From a bacterium (GTDB taxonomy: Bacteria; Patescibacteriota; Microgenomatia; UBA1400; PJMF01): DNA of 6,623 bases. The notes under the pieces were generated by a model. The model did not search any database and had not been told where the DNA came from. It saw only the letters and a program-made list of their open reading frames with translations. Numbering within the stretch: position 1 is the stretch's first letter; every line of letters begins with the position of its first letter. Shown piece after piece: positions 1-5,224 of this stretch. A program made the translations under genes and the position numbers. The stretch covers positions 1 through 6,623 of the forward strand of contig OMIS01000054.1 in the NCBI GenBank assembly GCA_900299155.1, read 5' to 3'.

Positions 1-64
1 CCAAAGACCACATCACGCACTTGGCCTCACCACACCATCTGCGTTCCTACAACAGTATTACTAG
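1..64 (+). CDS. C-terminal end of a DDE (rve-type) transposase, cut by the window edge
   Basis: Reading from base 2, an open frame runs into a TAG at 62-64 and encodes QRPHHALGLTTPSAFLQQYY. The RPHxALGxxTPxxFL pattern is the conserved tail of the integrase-core transposases of the IS3/IS481 type, which commonly end with N-x-x-RPH-x-ALG-x-x-TP. Only these 20 residues are visible; the catalytic DDE residues would lie to the left of the window. The protein would cut and rejoin DNA at the ends of its element. I cannot tell whether the copy is intact, and I did not find a convincing terminal inverted repeat between its stop and the next gene. A frame-1 reading is also open to 108 but matches nothing I recognise. 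Confidence 0.7.
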   Translation, partial: QRPHHALGLTTPSAFLQQYY

Positions 65-96
65 TTTTCCGAAATGTATCCGTCCAATACATCAGC

Positions 97-125
97 TTGA
101 CTCATTTCTAAATTACATCCATACT
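97..125 (+). promoter_or_regulatory. Candidate sigma70-type promoter for the lyase-like surface protein
   Basis: TTGACT (97-102, five of six matches to the -35 consensus) is followed after 17 bp by CATACT (120-125, four of six to the -10). Transcription would start near 132, giving a leader of roughly 27 bases before the ATG at 159. No Shine-Dalgarno sequence is visible before that ATG. The promoter lies just after the transposase stop, so it may be part of, or created by, the end of the mobile element. Confidence 0.45.
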
Positions 126-158
126 GGAAACTAATTAGTAGTTACGTGATCTTGTCAT

Positions 159-2150
159 ATGCCCAAATATAAAGCATCCCCAATGAAAAATTTAGTGCCT
201 TGGAGTACATTGCAGATTGTTGGTTTTTTAGTGCTCGTTGGTGGGCTTGCATCTGTTATGGTTTTATATAAACAAGACCAAGTTTACAAGATTTCTAAGG
301 CCGCAGCAGCGGTACTTGCTCATGAACAAATCGTTCAGGGTGGATCATCAAGTAAAAATGTAGTGACTTCTCAATCTGTAGCTGCTGAACCCGAGAGCTT
401 ATACTTAGCTAGTATTTCCATGAAACCATACCGTGAAGTTACTAAAGTTGAAGGGCTTGGCTTAAATTGGACTAAAGTTAAATCACAATGTGGCGCTCGT
501 AATACAACAGGAGCCGAGTTATGGATGGCCACTGGAAGTCCAGTCGCTGCTGGAGTTGTGACGGCTACTCTTGAAAAGGAAACGGAAAATAACGTCATTA
601 CCGTTTCTCGCTTTGATGGTGCTGATCTAACTAATCCATTAGGTACTACGTACGGTGTAAATACCAAAGGTACAAATGGGAGTTGCTCAGGCGGTTCTGA
701 TACAGAAAAGTATGCTTTTGATATAAATACAAATCCAAATAGTATCGCATATGCAGTAGTAGCCGAAAGACTGCGTGATCATGAACCACAAAATGGTTTT
801 TCAGAATTGGTTGAGTTTAAGCAAGGTACTAGTAATGGAGATAAAGCTGGTATCGCTGTTATTTCTAAATCTACAGCTGTGGGAGGAAATCTAAGAGTAG
901 AAGGCAAATTAAATTCAGATACAGATTGGGCTATTATCGCCACTAGTATTAATGGTTTAGCAGGAACAGTACCTACTTCACCAACTGCGCAACCGAGTAG
1001 TACCCCTGTTAGTAGTGTGACTCCTACGAGTACTCCAGGAGCTACCAGTAGTCCTAAACCAACTGCTACAGCACAACCTACTCCTGTGATGACTCCAACT
1101 CCAGTGCCTACTCCTATCCCTTCATTGCCACCTACTTCGGCAAGCATTGGTATTTGGTCTTCTAAAGAAGAGCTAGCAAGTAAGCCAATGAGCGGAGATG
1201 CTTGGAATGAAGTTTTGAAAGCTGCAAATGGTTTATCTACAGATCCAGTTGTAGATCTTGATGACCAAGATTCCAATGTTAATGTTGATGTATTAGCCGC
1301 TGCAATAGTGTATGCCAGAACTGGTCAAGAACAATATAAGACCAAAGTTGTTACAGCACTTCGTAAAGTTGAGACATTTGTCCCGAAGGGCCGCTCTCTA
1401 GCATGGGGTCGTGAAACAGGTGCATATGCAATGGCAGCTGACTTAATTGGGTATCGCACTCCAGCCTTTGAAAAGAAAATGCGTGATATGGCTGAAACCT
1501 ATCGTTGCTCTGAAGTAACTGTTGGTGATCATAATGCTACTCTCCTAGAAATGTACCTCAAACGTCCAAATAATTGGGGTGCTATGGCATTTGGGTCTTT
1601 GGCAGCTATCTACAGATACTTAGGTGATACTCAGAAACTGCAGCTTATTCGAAATCACTATGTTCAAAATGTAGTAGGCCCTATGCCAGCTACAACTGAT
1701 TATGATAAGGATCTTAGCTGGCAGTGTAAGGAAAATGATCCCAGACTTATCAACCCAGTCAACTGTGTCAAAGTCTGTGGCGGCAAGCTTGTAAATGTCG
1801 AAGGTATCATTCCTGATGATATGCGCCGTGGTGCAAGTTGCCAAGCTGATCCAGCCTATACCAATTACCCTTGGGGACAGTTAGAAGGACTGACAATGGC
1901 AGGGCGCATCTTGGAGCGTGCAGGTATGCCGATTTGGAGTGTCGGCGATAATGCGATCTGTAGAGCTGCTACAGTCTTACAAGAAGCTCGCTTTGGAGCT
2001 CAATGGAGAGCTGAAGGAGATGATCGCTGGCAGTTACCAATTTTGGATAAAGCATGTGGTAAAAACTGGAAAGCATCATACACTAAACCAGAAGATAAAG
2101 CTGGTCTTTGGCAACACGGTAAGAACACTGGTTGGGGATACGTTCTCTAA
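159..2150 (+). CDS. Membrane-anchored surface protein: beta-rich module, Thr/Pro linker, alginate-lyase-like toroid domain
   Basis: A 663-residue extracytoplasmic protein. Residues 14-37 form one hydrophobic segment after a basic start, read as a signal anchor because no clear AxA cleavage site follows. Residues about 88-265 form a beta-rich module with a likely disulfide pair (C111, C176); I recall similar modules (GLxWTxVKxQC, CSGGxDT, DWAII) in metagenomic secreted proteins but know no established name. Residues 271-327 are a Thr/Pro/Ser linker. Residues about 330-663 resemble the alpha/alpha-toroid of alginate lyases (PL5 and relatives): an NNW motif at 471-473, an RRG at 556-558 and NYPWGQLEG at 569-577. 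In PL5 lyases an Asn-His pair, an Arg and a Tyr are catalytic; by eye the Asn, Arg and Tyr have counterparts while the His position is Trp473. The domain carries seven Cys (450, 523, 536, 540, 561, 601, 633), fitting an oxidising location. A polysaccharide substrate is inferred; enzymatic activity is uncertain. ATG at 159 is chosen over ATG at 183 because the basic N-terminal residues suit a signal anchor; neither has a Shine-Dalgarno. Confidence 0.8.
   Translation: MPKYKASPMKNLVPWSTLQIVGFLVLVGGLASVMVLYKQDQVYKISKAAAAVLAHEQIVQGGSSSKNVVTSQSVAAEPESLYLASISMKPYREVTKVEGLGLNWTKVKSQCGARNTTGAELWMATGSPVAAGVVTATLEKETENNVITVSRFDGADLTNPLGTTYGVNTKGTNGSCSGGSDTEKYAFDINTNPNSIAYAVVAERLRDHEPQNGFSELVEFKQGTSNGDKAGIAVISKSTAVGGNLRVEGKLNSDTDWAIIATSINGLAGTVPTSPTAQPSSTPVSSVTPTSTPGATSSPKPTATAQPTPVMTPTPVPTPIPSLPPTSASIGIWSSKEELASKPMSGDAWNEVLKAANGLSTDPVVDLDDQDSNVNVDVLAAAIVYARTGQEQYKTKVVTALRKVETFVPKGRSLAWGRETGAYAMAADLIGYRTPAFEKKMRDMAETYRCSEVTVGDHNATLLEMYLKRPNNWGAMAFGSLAAIYRYLGDTQKLQLIRNHYVQNVVGPMPATTDYDKDLSWQCKENDPRLINPVNCVKVCGGKLVNVEGIIPDDMRRGASCQADPAYTNYPWGQLEGLTMAGRILERAGMPIWSVGDNAICRAATVLQEARFGAQWRAEGDDRWQLPILDKACGKNWKASYTKPEDKAGLWQHGKNTGWGYVL
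969..1139 (+). repeat. Low-complexity Thr/Pro/Ser linker-coding tract
   Basis: This part of the surface-protein gene encodes residues 271-327, almost entirely Thr, Pro, Ser, Ala and Val, with TPVP/TPT-type units near its end. Degenerate ACTCC(A/T)- and CCTAC-type motifs recur in the DNA. Such linkers separate domains in cell-surface enzymes and are often O-glycosylated. The tract is prone to length variation and assembly error. Confidence 0.75.
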
Positions 2151-2157
2151 CAATAAT

Positions 2158-2182
2158 GCTATCGCTATAACCGAGTGATAGC
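2158..2182 (-). terminator. Weak hairpin across the kinase stop codon, possible terminator of the regulator-kinase operon
   Basis: GCTATC (2158-2163) and GATAGC (2177-2182) are inverted repeats. On the - strand the 6-bp stem, with two more pairs beyond a C.A mismatch, encloses the kinase TAG stop and is followed by ATTATTGTTAG, a poor but U-rich tail. On the + strand the stem is slightly better (nine pairs with one G-U) but has no U-tract. It is the only candidate I see for ending the - strand transcript before it runs into the lyase-like gene. Confidence 0.3.
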
Positions 2183-3184
2183 TGGCAGATGAATTAAGAA
2201 AGTAGTCCCCTTACCGGGACTACTTTTTGCTTCTATGATACCTTGATGCCGATCAACTATAGAGTTGGCAATCGCTAATCCAAGACCGTAGCCGGTAGCA
2301 TGTGAACGTGATTTATCAGCACGGTAAAATCGCTTAAAAATATTTGGCAAATCTACAGCATCGATGCCATACCCTTGATCACGTACTGAAACTAAAACTT
2401 TAGAATCAGCAACTCTAGAGTTTATCTGAATGGTTGTTTTAGCTGGACTATACTTAATAGCATTGTCCACTAAAATTACAAATAATTCTGTTAACTCACT
2501 TGAGTTTCCTAAAATAATTGCATCCTTTGGATCAAGATTCTGTTCAATCTGTATTTTCTTTTCATTCGCTAAAGTAGCAAGTTTTTTATGTACCTTACCC
2601 AGGGTTTCATTGATACTAACTTCTTCGAGGATGCTGGGTTTTTCTGTAGTAGGAGACTGTGCAAGTTGGAGTAACTTATTTGAGAGCTCTTGTAATGCAG
2701 AAAGTTCTTCTAAATTACTCGTAATTAATCTGCGTGCTTGGGCATCAGTGATTTTGCGCTCTAGCAAACTAGCTTCCATTTCAGCGCGTAGTGTGGCAAT
2801 TGGTGTGCGCAGTTCGTGAGATGCATCTGTTATGAACTGATTATGCTCATCAAGCATTTCTTTAATTGGCTGGAGCGTTTTACCTGCTAGAAAATAACTT
2901 GCGCCACCTGCTACAAGCAAAATAAAAATATTAGTAATCATCAGTCTGATCCACAATCTACTTTTAACTTTATAAAGCTCTTCCAACGTCAAAATGTGTG
3001 GCGGAAGATGTGGCCGTCTAAAGATGATTGCATCACTTGCTTGTTCATCGTACTCAATGCGATTTATCAGTTGTTGAATTTCCCTTGTAGAAACTTGATA
3101 AAAAGCTGCACTAAATAAAATACTCACTGACATGAGAATTAAAATATACCAAGCAGTTAACTTCAATCGAGCTGAATTAAACAT
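2165..3184 (-). CDS. Sensor histidine kinase of a two-component system
   Basis: A 339-residue membrane kinase that would autophosphorylate on His and pass the phosphate to the response regulator encoded just upstream. It has a first membrane span at about 8-29, a short extracytoplasmic loop (about 30-78), and a second span at about 80-100. The loop holds an acidic EYDE (44-47) and an RRPHLPPH patch (56-63). There is no clear full-length HAMP domain; the second span passes almost directly into the dimerisation helix. The H-box is ASHELRTP with His123, the N-box is VDNAIKYSP (Asn241), G1 is DQGYGID (269-275), the F-box is FKRFYR (283-288), and G2 is GYGLGLAIA (298-306), followed by GKGTTFLIHLP. 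All kinase motifs look intact. The ATG at 3182-3184 lies two bases after the regulator stop and has no strong Shine-Dalgarno, so translation is probably coupled. The ligand is unknown. EYDE matches the ExxE iron-binding pattern of PmrB, but the motif is short. Confidence 0.95.
   Translation of the reverse strand: MFNSARLKLTAWYILILMSVSILFSAAFYQVSTREIQQLINRIEYDEQASDAIIFRRPHLPPHILTLEELYKVKSRLWIRLMITNIFILLVAGGASYFLAGKTLQPIKEMLDEHNQFITDASHELRTPIATLRAEMEASLLERKITDAQARRLITSNLEELSALQELSNKLLQLAQSPTTEKPSILEEVSINETLGKVHKKLATLANEKKIQIEQNLDPKDAIILGNSSELTELFVILVDNAIKYSPAKTTIQINSRVADSKVLVSVRDQGYGIDAVDLPNIFKRFYRADKSRSHATGYGLGLAIANSIVDRHQGIIEAKSSPGKGTTFLIHLPAITRL
2199..2228 (+). terminator. Rho-independent terminator of the lyase-like gene, inside the kinase coding sequence
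   Basis: A perfect 11-bp stem, AAAGTAGTCCC (2199-2209) with GGGACTACTTT (2216-2226), encloses a six-base loop. The right arm runs into a T5 stretch (2224-2228) on the + strand. It begins 49 bases after the surface-protein stop at 2150. Because the convergent stop codons are only 14 bp apart, the hairpin falls wholly within the end of the kinase gene, where it encodes Lys-Ser-Ser-Pro-Gly-Lys-Gly-Thr-Thr-Phe (residues 320-329). Confidence 0.85.
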
Positions 3185-3186
3185 AG

Positions 3187-3858
3187 TTACTTTACAGTCA
3201 TTTTATATCCAAAACCGCGAACTGTATGAATCAGTGGGGTGGCATATGGTGTATCAATTTTATCGCGCAAATGTTTAATATGTACTTCTACTGTGCTAGG
3301 TAAAATATCTGCATCATAATCCCAAACATGTTGTACTAAATGTTCTTTAGTGAGTACCGTATTTTGATTACGCATTAAATAGTGGAGTAGTGCGAACTCT
3401 TTAGCGGAAAGTTGTATTTCTTTATTCGCACGTTGCACACTTAAACTTTTTGGATCTAAGACTAAATCACTGATCTTTAATACTGGGTCAGTACTTGTAG
3501 CAGGTCTGCGAATTAAAGCTCTGATGCGCGCAAATAATTCTTCAAAGGAAAATGGTTTCACCATATAATCATCAGCTCCAACATCAAGCCCTGTGACTTT
3601 ATCAGTGATTTGACCTCGGGCAGTGAGCATTAAAATAGGTGTTAAAACATTCTGTGCACGCAGTTCTCTGCAAACTGCAATTCCATCCATTCCGGGCAAC
3701 ATTATATCTAACAAAATCAGATCCGGTTTCTCGCCAACTGCTAAATCTAGCCCTTCTGCACCATCATGCACGATATCAACAGCATACTTTTGTAGCTCCA
3801 GTGCGCGCTTGATGGCCTGCGCTAGTTTCACTTCATCTTCAATAACAAGTATTCTCAT
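3187..3858 (-). CDS. OmpR/PhoB-family response regulator
   Basis: A 223-residue DNA-binding response regulator, a normal length for the family. The receiver domain (about 1-118) has the acidic pair in IEDE (Glu7, Asp8), the phospho-acceptor Asp51 in LLDIMLPGMDG, Thr79 in LTA, and Lys101 in KPF. The C-terminal winged-helix domain (about 126-221) has the expected SAKEFALLHYL segment, the recognition-helix region STVEVHIKHLRDKI, and the wing HTVRGFGYKM. It is the first gene of an operon with the kinase, two bases apart. The ATG at 3856-3858 has no Shine-Dalgarno; the inferred -10 lies only 8 bases upstream, so the message may be leaderless. A direct-repeat box overlaps the -35 region of its own promoter, suggesting autoregulation. 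OmpR/PhoB membership is secure from the domain pattern; the subfamily (PmrA-, CpxR- or PhoP-like) cannot be settled by eye. Confidence 0.95.
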   Translation of the reverse strand: MRILVIEDEVKLAQAIKRALELQKYAVDIVHDGAEGLDLAVGEKPDLILLDIMLPGMDGIAVCRELRAQNVLTPILMLTARGQITDKVTGLDVGADDYMVKPFSFEELFARIRALIRRPATSTDPVLKISDLVLDPKSLSVQRANKEIQLSAKEFALLHYLMRNQNTVLTKEHLVQHVWDYDADILPSTVEVHIKHLRDKIDTPYATPLIHTVRGFGYKMTVK

Positions 3859-3866
3859 ATGTTTAG

Positions 3867-3899
3867 AGTGTATCTGGTGATTCTTAACGTTTGCTTAAT
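3867..3899 (-). promoter_or_regulatory. Promoter and direct-repeat operator of the regulator-kinase operon
   Basis: On the - strand TTAAG (3898-3894), six bases, TTAAG (3887-3883), ten bases, then TACACT (3872-3867), a -10 of the TAnnnT kind. The half-sites have an 11-bp period, placing both on one face of the helix, as OmpR/PhoB-family dimers require. The box covers the place of the -35, which has no good consensus match; this is the layout of an activator-dependent promoter. The + strand reading, CTTAAC-N5-CTTAAT, is close to the enterobacterial PmrA box (YTTAAK-N5-YTTAAK). TACACT ends 8 bases before the ATG. Confidence 0.6.
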
Positions 3900-3903
3900 T
3901 ATA
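3898..3903 (-). promoter_or_regulatory. Second possible -10 (TATAAT) upstream of the response regulator
   Basis: A perfect TATAAT on the - strand lies 39 bases before the regulator ATG, but 17 bp upstream of it the sequence (around GCTTTG) is a poor -35. It shares two bases with the distal half-site of the direct-repeat box, so a bound regulator would block it. It may be a basal promoter that is shut off when the box is occupied, or a chance match. Confidence 0.3.
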
Positions 3904-3927
3904 CTCCTTACATCAGCGTACAAAGCC

Positions 3928-3956
3928 AAACAGCTCCGAGTGAGGCGGAGCTGTTT
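3928..3956 (-). terminator. Strong hairpin terminator between the secreted helical protein and the response regulator
   Basis: A perfect 11-bp stem, AAACAGCTCCG (3928-3938) with CGGAGCTGTTT (3946-3956), encloses a seven-base loop. It lies 17 bases after the stop of the - strand gene ending at 3974. On the - strand the stem ends in TTT and continues GGCTTTG, a moderate U-tract; the + strand has the better run (T5 at 3954-3958), although no + strand gene ends here. It would insulate the regulator promoter from read-through. A second small inverted repeat, CTGAAT/ATTCAG (3963-3981), spans the upstream stop codon. Confidence 0.7.
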
Positions 3957-3973
3957 TTGAAGCTGAATTGTTT

Positions 3974-4498
3974 TTATTCAGTTGGCATAGTTGGAGCATC
4001 AGGTCGTTCAGTGGTGAACATTCTGCCACCCATTCCTCGGCCTTTTGGACCCATTGGCTGTAGGTATTGAGGATCAATACCATTTGCTTGAGCCCACTCC
4101 TGCAGAGCTTTGCTATGCTTTTCCATAGTAGCGCGACGTTCTTCTTCAGTCATTTTCTGAAAATTCTCGCGTTCACTTTGGCGTTCAGCCATGAGCTCTT
4201 GTCTTTTACTAAGAATAAGCTGCTTTTGTGCTTCTGTAATTTTCCCATCAGTCACGAGTTGTGAGAGTCGCTGCTCTTCACGCTGCTTCATCTCAGCTTC
4301 TCGTGCTTGATGTTCTTCATCAAATACAGCTTGTACCTCAGCTTTATTTAACCCAAACTTTGTACTGATTTTATTTACAAGTGATGACATTGGGTTCTGA
4401 GTTGTGTCACTTGTTTGTGCAAATGCGTGCTGCGCAGTCAGCAATGTTGTCCCAACAATTGCAAGTGCTGTAGCAGTAACAAATAATTTTTTGTGCAT
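3974..4498 (-). CDS. Secreted Glu/Gln/Arg-rich helical protein, Spy/CpxP-like in character
   Basis: A 174-residue exported protein. Residues 1-27 are a clear signal peptide: MHKK, then a hydrophobic core, then an AFA site with likely cleavage before Gln28. Residues about 37-145 are highly charged and predicted helical or coiled-coil: LVNKISTKFGLNKAEVQAVF, then a Glu/Gln/Arg-rich stretch, LVTDGKITEAQKQLI (81-95), and MTEEERRATMEKH (116-128). The tail (149-174) is Met/Gly/Pro-rich (MGPKGRGMGGRM). The periodic 'x-x-GKITEAQK' pattern recalls small exported proteins I remember from candidate-phyla genomes. The overall character (small, extracytoplasmic, helical, TxEERR) resembles the Spy/CpxP stress chaperones, but I see no strict LTxxQ motif, so this is analogy rather than assignment. 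The start at 4498 is chosen over an upstream ATG at 4549 because a consensus Shine-Dalgarno sits directly before it and the signal peptide begins there. Its promoter carries the same direct-repeat box as the neighbouring two-component operon. Confidence 0.85.
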   Translation of the reverse strand: MHKKLFVTATALAIVGTTLLTAQHAFAQTSDTTQNPMSSLVNKISTKFGLNKAEVQAVFDEEHQAREAEMKQREEQRLSQLVTDGKITEAQKQLILSKRQELMAERQSERENFQKMTEEERRATMEKHSKALQEWAQANGIDPQYLQPMGPKGRGMGGRMFTTERPDAPTMPTE

Positions 4499-4502
4499 TT
4501 GT

Positions 4503-4510
4503 ACCTCCTT
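4503..4510 (-). promoter_or_regulatory. Consensus Shine-Dalgarno for the secreted helical protein
   Basis: On the - strand AAGGAGGT lies four bases before the ATG at 4498-4496. It is by far the strongest ribosome binding site in the window and fixes the start of the gene. Its presence also shows that this organism can use anti-Shine-Dalgarno pairing, while most neighbouring genes lack such a site; high expression of this gene is implied. Confidence 0.85.
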
Positions 4511-4521
4511 TCTAAGTTTGT

Positions 4522-4554
4522 ACTCTACTGCGCAATACTTAAGAACCACTTAAC
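4522..4554 (-). promoter_or_regulatory. Promoter and direct-repeat operator of the secreted helical protein
   Basis: On the - strand TTAAG (4553-4549), six bases, TTAAG (4542-4538), ten bases, then TAGAGT (4527-4522) as -10. Spacing and half-sites are identical to those before the response regulator (3867-3899), and the box again stands in for the -35. The + strand reads CTTAAG-N5-CTTAAC, PmrA-box-like. Transcription would start near 4515, leaving a leader of about 17 bases that contains the Shine-Dalgarno. The site is about 80 bases upstream of the divergent UPF0314 gene and might affect it too. Confidence 0.6.
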
Positions 4555-4558
4555 AATC

Positions 4559-4626
4559 TTGTGATCCTGTCTACAGGTGTATACATTCATTTCTCTCTTC
4601 TCAGAATTGAGTCGCTTGGATAGACT
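4559..4626 (+). promoter_or_regulatory. Promoter region of the UPF0314-hflX pair, two candidates
   Basis: Candidate one is TTGTGA (4559-4564), 17 bp, TACATT (4582-4587), each four of six to consensus. Candidate two is TTCTCA (4598-4603), 17 bp, TAGACT (4621-4626), which would start transcription at or near the ATG at 4633 and give a leaderless message, consistent with the missing Shine-Dalgarno. Two dyads overlap candidate one: CCTGTCTACAGG (4566-4577) and the palindrome TGTATACA (4578-4585). The sequence does not decide between the candidates. Confidence 0.3.
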
Positions 4627-4632
4627 GTATTT

Positions 4633-5223
4633 ATGCACGATACAAAAAAACATCCACAGATTCAGAGTCTCACTCTACAAACAGCATGGCTGAGTGTGCT
4701 GGGTGTTGGGATAGTTACAGTAGCAGCGCTACGGGCAATGGGCAGGATATGGTACTGCATTTGTGGTTACATAAAACTATGGCAGGGTGAAACTTGGAGC
4801 TCAGAGAATTCACAGCATATTACCGATTGGTATACGTTTTCTCACCTAATTCATGGATTTATTTTTTATTGGCTAACACAGAAGTTTCTTCCAAAATGGT
4901 CCGTGGGCAGTAGGCTACTACTCTCTATTGTAGTGGAGTGTGCATGGGAAATTTTGGAAAACTCACCAATTATCATAAATAGATATCGCACTACTACGAT
5001 TTCATTAGACTATTTTGGTGACAGCATTATAAACTCCAGCGCTGATATACTTGCTGCGTTGCTTGGATTCTGGCTGGCACGCAAACTTCCAGTTTGGCTT
5101 TCAATAGTCTTGATTATTGCAATGGAACTTGGAGTAGGGTATATGATTAAGGACAATTTATTGCTCAATATTATTATGCTAATTTACCCATTTGGAGCAA
5201 TTAAATCTTGGCAAATGCAGTAG
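4633..5223 (+). CDS. UPF0314 (DUF2585) family integral membrane protein
   Basis: A 196-residue polytopic membrane protein that I recognise as UPF0314/DUF2585, a family of unknown function best known from Alphaproteobacteria. The family signatures appear in order: GRIWYCICG (37-45) with a CxC pair, KLWQGETWSSENSQHITDWY (48-67), SHLIHG (70-75), WEILENSP (105-112), INRYR (115-119), SLDYFGDSIINSSADI (124-139), and KDNLLLNIIML (173-183). Hydrophobic segments lie at about 17-36, 70-86, 92-104, 135-148, 153-170 and 175-190. Conserved His, Asp, Glu and Asn inside or next to the membrane segments suggest a catalytic or metal site, but no activity is established as far as I know. The length is normal for the family, so the gene looks intact. 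The ATG at 4633 has no Shine-Dalgarno (GGA at 4618-4620 is too far). It is followed after one base by the HflX gene, indicating an operon. Confidence 0.9.
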   Translation: MHDTKKHPQIQSLTLQTAWLSVLGVGIVTVAALRAMGRIWYCICGYIKLWQGETWSSENSQHITDWYTFSHLIHGFIFYWLTQKFLPKWSVGSRLLLSIVVECAWEILENSPIIINRYRTTTISLDYFGDSIINSSADILAALLGFWLARKLPVWLSIVLIIAMELGVGYMIKDNLLLNIIMLIYPFGAIKSWQMQ

Positions 5224-5224
5224 T

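Noticed and set aside
74..92. Inverted repeat ATGTAT / ATACAT after the transposase stop
   Set aside because: Only six-base arms in AT-rich DNA, no matching left end in view and no target duplication, so it cannot be called an element terminus.
779..1276. 165-residue open frame on the - strand, Val/Gly-rich
   Set aside because: It is the antisense of the Thr/Pro linker and flanks; the repetitive Val-Gly composition is produced by the linker codons, and it has no ribosome binding site.
1918..2178. 86-residue + strand frame overlapping the end of the lyase-like gene
   Set aside because: Out-of-frame shadow of a clearly conserved domain; its sequence resembles nothing and it runs through the convergent junction.
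2430..2819. 129-residue + strand frame opposite the kinase
   Set aside because: Antisense shadow of the kinase catalytic region, Ser/Leu-rich, without a start signal.
5192..5224. Upstream TTG start for hflX overlapping the UPF0314 gene
   Set aside because: It adds 11 residues that do not fit the HflX N-terminus, and no good Shine-Dalgarno precedes it; ATG 5225 fits the family.
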